Origin: Fodinibius salipaludis
GTDB taxonomy: Bacteria > Bacteroidota > Rhodothermia > Balneolales > Balneolaceae
Length of the DNA: 64,000 bases
Direction: 5' to 3'
Assembly (NCBI RefSeq): GCF_002287075.1
Contig: NZ_NSKE01000005.1
Location: 1 to 64,000, forward strand
The notes under the pieces: generated by a model
Database searches by the model: none
What the model was told of the DNA's origin: nothing
What the model saw: the letters and a program-made list of their open reading frames with translations, nothing else
Program-made: the position numbers and the translations under genes
Shown here: in pieces, positions 57,857 to 64,000 of the stretch
How positions within the stretch are numbered: the first letter of the stretch is position 1
How the letters are laid out: the number at the start of each line of letters is the position of its first letter

Positions 57857-57888
57857 CAAAGATAAGGGCCTTGCCTCGTATCTTCAAA
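57857..57888 (-). promoter_or_regulatory. Bacteroidota-type promoter of the riboswitch-receptor unit
   Basis: On the minus strand TTTG (57885-57888) is followed after 20 nt by TATCTTTG (57857-57864). This is a perfect TTTG-N20-TAnnTTTG. Transcription would start near 57850, just before the TPP aptamer. Confidence 0.75.
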
Positions 57889-58033
57889 CTAAGTTTGAAA
57901 AATAAAATAGTTGTGATAGACATCTACCTCCTTCACTTGCAAACTAAGCATCTATGCTTGATCGAGCGGTTTATTCCTATTAAGCAATCAATGGAATTAA
58001 TATCATAAACAATCTCCAGTTACTTTGGGCTCT

Positions 58034-58678
58034 CTAATTTTGTAGCTCGAAGGTGATTTTCTGAGCCATCTGAACCGGTACGGCATTTCCACGCTGTCGC
58101 CCAGGCTCAAATTCTGCTTTCTTAATAACTGAAATCGCAGCCTTATCACAACCGCCCCCAATACCACGCAATACTTTAATATCTTTGGATTGACCATCTT
58201 TATCCACTATAAACTGCACAATAACGCGACCTTCAATACCGGCTTTGCGAGCCATTCCAGGATAGTTGATATTATCGTAGAGCCACTCCTGACCACCTTT
58301 CATTTTTGGCATCTGTTCCACTGCAACAAAGAATTCTTCTTCCTCTTCGCCTTCAGGCTCTTCGGGTTCTGGAAGTGGATCATCCATATTGATATCCGCG
58401 TCAATATTTATATCCTGATCTTCGATAATTTCATCGTTCGGAACTTCTACCGGAACCTGGGGACGAGGCGGTGGGGGCGGCTTTTCTTCTTGTTTCGTTT
58501 GCGTCACCTCTTCCATTTCGATCACCTCTTGCTCTTGAGTTAAATCCACCTCTTTTTCTTCAGAAATAAGTTGAACTTTACTGGCACCAATAAAGATCCC
58601 CAACACAACAATCAGCGATAACTGTAAGATCAAACTGTAGTAATTCCGTAAGTCATACGACGGCTTTTTGTAATCCAT
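58034..58678 (-). CDS. Energy transducer TonB
   Basis: The 214-residue protein has a short cytosolic start (MDYKKPSYDLRNYY), one TM (about 15-37, SLILQLSLIVVLGIFIGA), a Pro/Glu-rich periplasmic linker with PPPPPRPQ, and a TonB C-terminal domain (GIEGRVIVQFIVDKDG...AEFEPGRQRGNAVPV). I start at the ATG at 58678; a longer frame to 58765 adds a second hydrophobic stretch not expected in TonB. exbB and exbD are not in the window. It lies 346 nt upstream of the receptor and is separated from it by the receptor's own promoter. Confidence 0.9.
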   Translation of the reverse strand: MDYKKPSYDLRNYYSLILQLSLIVVLGIFIGASKVQLISEEKEVDLTQEQEVIEMEEVTQTKQEEKPPPPPRPQVPVEVPNDEIIEDQDINIDADINMDDPLPEPEEPEGEEEEEFFVAVEQMPKMKGGQEWLYDNINYPGMARKAGIEGRVIVQFIVDKDGQSKDIKVLRGIGGGCDKAAISVIKKAEFEPGRQRGNAVPVQMAQKITFELQN

Positions 58679-58807
58679 ATAACTATTATATTTTAATACT
58701 AAATATATAGTATTATATAGATAAGATGGGCATATTTCAACTAATAAAAAGCTGAATCCAATCAATTATAGATTCGGACGAGCCAGAAGAAATGCAATAA
58801 TAATAAA

Positions 58808-58838
58808 GGGAGGCTGATTCGATGAGGTTCAGCCTCCC
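58808..58838 (-). terminator. Terminator of the M14 peptidase
   Basis: GGGAGGCTGA (58808-58817) pairs perfectly with TCAGCCTCCC (58829-58838). On the minus strand a T-rich CTTTATTATT follows. Confidence 0.82.
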
Positions 58839-58898
58839 TGCTTTTATAACAATCAAGCATTACACCTTAATCCATCATAGCCATACGATGGGGTGAGA

Positions 58899-61433
58899 TT
58901 ACTGCCCTACCATAAATACCGCATTACCAAATAGGAGCTTCCCATTATACCAAAAAGCACGAAACAGGGGGTTATCAACCATATAAACCACCGAACCTTG
59001 TCCCATATTCTGCACGCCAAATGTTAACGTATTTTCGAGCTCTTCTTCCGCTTTATATCCCACAAACCCACTCATATGGGCATCTTCTTTGGCAACACCA
59101 ACATTCCATCCATTATCCAGATAGCTATAGGCATCAGCGTCAAGTTTCAGGGAGAAGTAACTATCCTCATAACCAAAAGCCAGCGGGTGGCTCGTATCCA
59201 TTGATATCTCATAAACAGATCCCGAATTACTGCCGGAGATATATTCGCGCTGCTGATCTCCATAACGGTCCAGTTTATCATCAGAAGCTTTGGCAGTAGA
59301 GTCCGCTTTGTCTTCTTTCCACTTGAGCCCAAAACCATCTTTATCAACAAGCATATTGTTAGCATCTTTTACGGCAATAAGCTTACCCCCTGATGCTATC
59401 CATTCCCGAACTTCCTGGAATCGCTCATCATCAAGTACATCTCCGTCAAACGCGGATGGCAAAATAAGCACATCATAGTTATCCAGGTCCACCTCATCAA
59501 AATAGCCGGTATCCAGCAGTGTGATGGGATAATTGATCTGCCGATCAAAATAGTGCCAAACCTCACCAACCCTGTTTAAGCTTGTCCCCTCACCGGCCAG
59601 CAAAGCTACGCGCGGTTTCTTGAGATAACGAACCGAAGAAGATCCAAAATCTGGTCCTGACTGCACAAAACCAGTTTCGGCTCCATAAATCTGCTGGTTA
59701 TTTTTGGAGGCAAGTTTTTGAACTAAGTTGTCAAACCGTTCCCCCATTTTTTTATTATCAGCACGTGTGATGATCAATGTACCCCGACCATACATACGAT
59801 CATCAATCTTAAACTCCTCACTGGCAAAACGAACTTTTATATCATTTTTTAGCAGATCAGTCAACAATTGAACATCCGCCAAGCCTTCCCAACGAGCCAA
59901 ATAGGCATACGGCTTATCATCAAACGCATTATCTATATCTTCTTTTGAAAAACTCGTCTCATTTACCTCCAATTGTTGCTTCAGGGCATATCCCTCAATT
60001 CCGTAGGCGTAATGCTGCTCCCAGGCCGTAATATCGTAGGTCACCGAATCAGTCAACTCAGGACGAGGTTCAAATAAAATACGAGCCATTACTCCCTTTG
60101 GTTGATGCACGCTCACCAAATAATCATCCTCAGTAACCCGGATACGTTCTGTTCCACCCGTTCGATAGTTATATCCTCCCATTGTTCGCTCTCGAGTTGC
60201 TTTTCCATAATCAATCTGGTGTTCGTCCAACAGGTCAAAAAGCGCCTGCAGTTTATCGGGATTATTATCAGCCTTAATCACGAATGTTTTGTATTCCCCC
60301 TGAGGATTACTCCGGGCCGTCCGGTAGTAGTCCGAAAACTCGCTTACCAATCTATCTGCATTCTGGGAACTAATCTCTATTGTAGAAAGTCCGGTCGTGA
60401 AATGATGGGTCAATCGATCATCAAGTGTTAACGTGTCTCCTTCTGCCTGGATGACTCCCAAACCCGCCATACTGTGGCCGGCCTGCTCGTAGGTCATTCC
60501 AATGGCTCCGTTAAAAGTGGGATAGGTATCCCCGTAGCTGGGATAGAAAAGATCAAACACTTCGCGTGTAAAGTAGAGCCAGCTATTTTCATCAAAATAC
60601 TTTGCATTATTTTTGCCTATAGCGTATTGAAAATCGGACTGCCAATCAGTTATAGCATTGTGGAAGGGCTTAGCAGCGGGTGCAAAATAGTAGGGTGAAT
60701 CGTACCCTTGCTCATGAAAGTCAACGTGAACATGCGGCATCCATTCCTGATACTCCTCTACGCGCTGACGACTCTCCTTTTGCGTTAGCCAAGCCCAATC
60801 ACGATTCAGATCAAAATAATAATGATTCGTTCGTCCATTGGGCCACGGCTCATGATGTTCGCGAGCTTCTACCTGGGCATTAAACTCTTCGCCCACCGTC
60901 TGTTGAAACCAATTCACATAACGTTCCCGCCCGTCAGGATTCAGCATCGGATCCATAATCACAACGGTATTCTGCAACCACGATTTGGTCTCTGCATTCT
61001 CGGGGTGAACCAGTTCATAAATCGTCTTCATAGCCGCCTCACTGCTGGAGGTTTCATTACCATGCACATTATAGCTGAGCCAGACGATTGCCGTTGTATC
61101 TGCCGAAGGCTCACCATCCAATAATCCCGTACGTTTCAAGTTATTCGTACGGATCTCTTCGAGCTGATTCATATTTTCGGTATTCGAAACAAAAGCCAGC
61201 ATTAACTGCCGTCCTTCATATGATTCTCCATATTCTTTGGCTTCCACCATGGATGATGTTTCAGCAACATGCCAAAAGTAATCCATCACCTTATGATGGG
61301 GCGTCCACTGGCTACCTAATTCATATCCCAGGAATTCGGATGGCGACTGGATATCACCTTGCGCTTGTACCGTAACGCTTAACGTTGCAAAAAGAAAAAA
61401 ACATGCAAATGTGCGGGACAATAATTTCATCAT
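58899..61433 (-). CDS. M14 family zinc carboxypeptidase, exported
   Basis: The 844-residue protein has a signal peptide (cleavage near VQAQ, residue 25). The M14 domain has zinc ligands H124 and E127 (NVHGNETSSS), NPDGRERYVN with the substrate-binding Asn/Arg, H240 in HVDFHEQG and a late catalytic Glu in MTYEQAGHSMAG. A middle region of unknown type follows. Near 620-730 a class I glutamine-amidotransferase-like fold is suggested by RVALLAGEGTSLNRVGEVW and NYDVLILPSAFDGD. Such proteins probably degrade extracellular peptides. It has its own terminator. Confidence 0.9.
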   Translation of the reverse strand: MMKLLSRTFACFFLFATLSVTVQAQGDIQSPSEFLGYELGSQWTPHHKVMDYFWHVAETSSMVEAKEYGESYEGRQLMLAFVSNTENMNQLEEIRTNNLKRTGLLDGEPSADTTAIVWLSYNVHGNETSSSEAAMKTIYELVHPENAETKSWLQNTVVIMDPMLNPDGRERYVNWFQQTVGEEFNAQVEAREHHEPWPNGRTNHYYFDLNRDWAWLTQKESRQRVEEYQEWMPHVHVDFHEQGYDSPYYFAPAAKPFHNAITDWQSDFQYAIGKNNAKYFDENSWLYFTREVFDLFYPSYGDTYPTFNGAIGMTYEQAGHSMAGLGVIQAEGDTLTLDDRLTHHFTTGLSTIEISSQNADRLVSEFSDYYRTARSNPQGEYKTFVIKADNNPDKLQALFDLLDEHQIDYGKATRERTMGGYNYRTGGTERIRVTEDDYLVSVHQPKGVMARILFEPRPELTDSVTYDITAWEQHYAYGIEGYALKQQLEVNETSFSKEDIDNAFDDKPYAYLARWEGLADVQLLTDLLKNDIKVRFASEEFKIDDRMYGRGTLIITRADNKKMGERFDNLVQKLASKNNQQIYGAETGFVQSGPDFGSSSVRYLKKPRVALLAGEGTSLNRVGEVWHYFDRQINYPITLLDTGYFDEVDLDNYDVLILPSAFDGDVLDDERFQEVREWIASGGKLIAVKDANNMLVDKDGFGLKWKEDKADSTAKASDDKLDRYGDQQREYISGSNSGSVYEISMDTSHPLAFGYEDSYFSLKLDADAYSYLDNGWNVGVAKEDAHMSGFVGYKAEEELENTLTFGVQNMGQGSVVYMVDNPLFRAFWYNGKLLFGNAVFMVGQ

Positions 61434-61513
61434 AGGTTTAATAGATTAATAACAAGAAATGAGTAAAAGAAACTCTCTTACTCATTATCTGTGATAAAAA
61501 TTGATTAAAGAAT

Positions 61514-62041
61514 TCAGTTTGTTTGTTCGGTAGAATCATTCAGTGCCCGATCAATTTGTTTCACCACCGTATCTACAATGGCATTGGGAACAGGAATCGA
61601 CAAATTATAGTGAGCAATCTTCCAGGACTCCTCCTGCCTAACGAGTACTCCTGATCCACGCACCGGACCTAAATTGGGGGTATCCAACGATTCATCAAAC
61701 CATGCTGTTTGCTCGTTATCCGAAAGATAAACGTGACGTTCAACAGGCGTAAAATCCCAGGCCTGATCGTCGTCAAAATGCGGTTTTGCCCACGGTTTAA
61801 ATTCAGCAACAGTCCACCGTTCGGTGGCATCCGTCCCCATAAAAATGGCACTGTCACCTGTAAAGTGCATGAAATAGCGCTCAAAATTAGCTTCAGATGC
61901 AGCCAAATGCCAGTCATCCAAAATGGTGTTAATAGCTTTTTTCTGTACTTGCCGAGATTGATCATTCCCCGACGAGCAACCGGCTACCAGCATAAAAAGA
62001 ACAGGAATGATTACAATATAAATGAGCGTTTTATTTGTCAT
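61514..62041 (-). CDS. SnoaL/NTF2-like lipoprotein
   Basis: The 175-residue lipoprotein has lipobox LVAGC (Cys 22) and an NTF2-like domain (about 35-155) with DDWHLAASEANFERYFMHF, the GTDATERWTVAEF motif and RGSGVLVRQEESWKIAHYNLS. This matches SnoaL_3/DUF4440-type proteins. The function is unknown. It lies 80 nt before the M14 gene on the same strand and may share its transcript. Confidence 0.85.
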   Translation of the reverse strand: MTNKTLIYIVIIPVLFMLVAGCSSGNDQSRQVQKKAINTILDDWHLAASEANFERYFMHFTGDSAIFMGTDATERWTVAEFKPWAKPHFDDDQAWDFTPVERHVYLSDNEQTAWFDESLDTPNLGPVRGSGVLVRQEESWKIAHYNLSIPVPNAIVDTVVKQIDRALNDSTEQTN

Positions 62042-62183
62042 AGTAAAGAGTAAATTTGTTTTGTGGAATGTATAAAAAATTAAAGGCCAAAAGGAATAAT
62101 TAATCCAGTAAAATACTGCTAAAGAAGAATGCTATTTATTACCTTTATCCATCAAAAATTAGGAATAAAACTACCTGCTTTTT

Positions 62184-63947
62184 ATGTCTGTAACAAATGA
62201 TGAAATTGCCGAACGCCTGCGTGAAATTTATCAACTAATGCAGCTTGCCGGTGAAAATAGATTCCGTGCCATTGCTTTTGACCGCGCTGCACAAACCATC
62301 GAATCGCTAAACGAAGATATTGATGACTACATCGAAAATGATTCGCTGACTGACATTAAGGGTATTGGTAACTCAATTGCCGAAGATATAAAGTCGTACG
62401 CACAAACAGGAACCATCGAAGTACTCGATAGCCTGCGCGACCGTATCCCCGAGGGCATTATAAAATGGCTGGATATTTCGGGATTGGGTCCCAAAAGTAT
62501 CGCTAAAATTCACGATCAGCTGGGTATTTCTGAACTCGACGAACTCAAAGAAGCCTGTCAAGACGGCCGGGTAGCATCCCTCGACGGACTGGGAGAGAAA
62601 TCGGCCCAGAAAATTTTAAAGTCTATTGAGTGGATGGAACAGTTCGACGAACGTTGTCGCCTGGATGAGGCCACCGAGATTGCAGAACCTATGTATGATT
62701 TTCTCAAAGATCGAGAAGGCGTTGAGTCCATTGAAATTGCGGGCTCGCTCCGTCGATCAAAAGAAACTATTGGCGATGTAGATATTCTCATTGGGGCCGA
62801 TGAAAAACATATTACGAATCTATTTGATGCTTTTGTAAATCACGATTTGGTCGTTGAAGTGCTGGGTCGCGGTGAAACAAAGAGCTCCATCAGAACCGAA
62901 AACGGGCGTCAGGCTGATCTACGTATCGTTAAATCCAAGCAGTTTCCCGCTGCTCTGATGTACTTTACTGGCAGCAAAGAGCATAACGTTGTGCTACGTC
63001 AACGTGCCCGGGAACGAGGTCTCTCACTCAATGAATACGGGCTCTTCAAGCTTGACGACGATGGTAACACCGATTTTGATCAACCTATAGGCTATAGCTC
63101 TGAAACAGACATTTACGAACACCTGGATCTTCATTTTGTACCCCCGGAACTGCGCGAAGATCGCGGAGAGATCGAATTCTATGAATCGCACAAATCCATG
63201 GATTTGGTGACCAATGACGATATTCGCGGCGTTCTTCATGCGCACAGTACCTACAGCGACGGCAAATTTTCGATTAGAGAGATGGCCGAAGCCTGTATAG
63301 ATCGTGGCTATGAATATTTAGGGTTAACTGACCACTCTCAAACGGCCGCTTATGCGGGCGGACTATCAGTTGATGAGATAAAAAAGCAGTGGAAAGAAAT
63401 CGATGAGCTCAATAAAGAGCTCGCCGATAACGGTATCGACTTCAAAATATTTAAGGGTATCGAATCGGATATTTTAAACGACGGAAGCCTGGATTATGAG
63501 GATGATATCCTTGAAGGTTTTGATTTTGTAATCGCCAGCGTACATAACGGATTGGGGATGTCGCGCGAAAAGATGATGACCCGTTTCCGTAATGCCATCG
63601 AAAATCCCTATACCGATATTGTGGGACACCCTACCGGGCGACTTTTACTACAACGCGACAGCAGCGACCTGGATATGAATAAACTTGTCGAACTGGCCGC
63701 AGAATATGACACTGCCATTGAAATCAACGCTAATCCCCGCCGCCTCGATTTGGATTGGCGACACGGTAATAAAGCCAAAGAGATTGGATTGATGTCCGCT
63801 ATTAATCCCGATGCCCACAGTAAAAAAGGCATCGATTACATTCCCTATGGCGTGCGTATTGCCCGTAAAGCCAAGTTTGAGAAAGAGCGTATCCTAAACA
63901 CTAAAAGTGCTGATGAACTTATGGAGTGGTTTCAAAGCCACCGGTAA
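62184..63947 (+). CDS. polX: DNA polymerase X family with PHP domain
   Basis: PolX fills short gaps in base excision repair. The 587-residue protein has helix-hairpin-helix motifs near 57-70 and 97-110 (LDISGLGPKSIAKIH). The nucleotidyltransferase site is GSLRRSKETIGDVDILIG with D198 and D200 and a third acid D245 in ADLRIVK. A C-terminal PHP domain (about 348-587) has HAHSTYSDG, LTDHSQ, ESDI, SVHNG and NPDAH, the metal-binding motifs of a 3'-5' exonuclease. This is the usual bacterial length. A divergent neighbour is the NTF2-like gene. Confidence 0.96.
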   Translation: MSVTNDEIAERLREIYQLMQLAGENRFRAIAFDRAAQTIESLNEDIDDYIENDSLTDIKGIGNSIAEDIKSYAQTGTIEVLDSLRDRIPEGIIKWLDISGLGPKSIAKIHDQLGISELDELKEACQDGRVASLDGLGEKSAQKILKSIEWMEQFDERCRLDEATEIAEPMYDFLKDREGVESIEIAGSLRRSKETIGDVDILIGADEKHITNLFDAFVNHDLVVEVLGRGETKSSIRTENGRQADLRIVKSKQFPAALMYFTGSKEHNVVLRQRARERGLSLNEYGLFKLDDDGNTDFDQPIGYSSETDIYEHLDLHFVPPELREDRGEIEFYESHKSMDLVTNDDIRGVLHAHSTYSDGKFSIREMAEACIDRGYEYLGLTDHSQTAAYAGGLSVDEIKKQWKEIDELNKELADNGIDFKIFKGIESDILNDGSLDYEDDILEGFDFVIASVHNGLGMSREKMMTRFRNAIENPYTDIVGHPTGRLLLQRDSSDLDMNKLVELAAEYDTAIEINANPRRLDLDWRHGNKAKEIGLMSAINPDAHSKKGIDYIPYGVRIARKAKFEKERILNTKSADELMEWFQSHR

Positions 63948-64000
63948 CCATTACAACTTTTTCTCCGTCGAGCCACGTTTAACTAATATAGGATCAGAAA

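Noticed and set aside
58679-58765. Longer N-terminus for TonB
   Set aside because: It adds a second hydrophobic stretch not expected before the conserved MDYKKPSYDLRNYY start and crosses the probable promoter region.

Overview
The window is a housekeeping-rich piece of a bacterial chromosome with moderate GC. I place it in the Balneolales (Balneolota/Rhodothermota, close to Bacteroidota), as an inference. Supporting this are promoters of the Bacteroidota type (TTTG or TTG, 19-20 nt, TAnnTTTG), a TonB-dependent receptor with its own TPP riboswitch, many short lipoproteins and secreted beta-proteins, CdaR/YbbR and DUF721 proteins beside recF, and a type III polyketide synthase operon. No prophage, transposase, CRISPR array or rRNA operon was seen.

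Layout. 1-907 (minus): tRNA-Thr-Tyr-Gly-Thr followed by tuf (EF-Tu, cut by the window edge), the classic tufB arrangement. 1055-3904 (minus): queA-ispD-ispF-dedA operon. 4016: tRNA-Ser. 4294-15542 (plus): a secreted protein, a LytR-C protein, rsfS, a lipoprotein, a D-2-hydroxyacid dehydrogenase, a giant NtrY-like sensor kinase, a MATE exporter, and a translationally coupled type III PKS / methyltransferase / FAD monooxygenase operon. 15556-19621 (minus): GAF histidine kinase and aconitase. 19888-29109 (plus): rplM-rpsI, rpsB-tsf, pyrH, frr, smc, ispH; rpsB has a structured leader. 29118-34012 (minus): recF-dciA-ybbR, eno and an outer-membrane barrel protein. 34216-39714 (plus): unknown gene, prmC, an intergenic region with DnaA boxes (possible oriC), dnaA, folB-folK, deoxynucleoside kinase, a small membrane protein and a TPR protein. 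39764-43024: tRNA-Leu behind a hairpin-rich leader, a decaying lipoprotein-like pseudogene, a four-TM protein, a beta-propeller lipoprotein, and a degraded copy of the four-TM gene's 3' end. 43052-63947: envelope and stress genes on both strands (VWA lipoprotein, CsaA, M23 peptidase, patatin/Omp85, aldo-keto reductase, DUF1801, exported MsrA, PAS kinase, DUF2911, EamA, thiamine TonB receptor with TPP riboswitch, TonB, M14 peptidase, SnoaL-like lipoprotein) ending with PolX.

How genes work together. ispD, ispF and ispH supply isoprenoids by the MEP pathway. tuf, tsf, rpsB, rpsI, rplM, frr, rsfS, prmC, queA and the tRNAs serve translation. dnaA, recF, dciA, smc, the deoxynucleoside kinase and polX serve replication and chromosome maintenance. 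The TPP riboswitch, TonB receptor and TonB form a thiamine-uptake locus at the outer membrane.

The points most worth a second look are: the phenolic-lipid-quinone-like PKS operon with a palindrome at its start; the rpsB leader with two mutually exclusive pairings; the structured RNA ahead of tRNA-Leu; the decayed genes at 40-43 kb; and an EamA gene with no ATG, GTG or TTG start for its first membrane helix. All calls come from reading the sequence; no database search was run.
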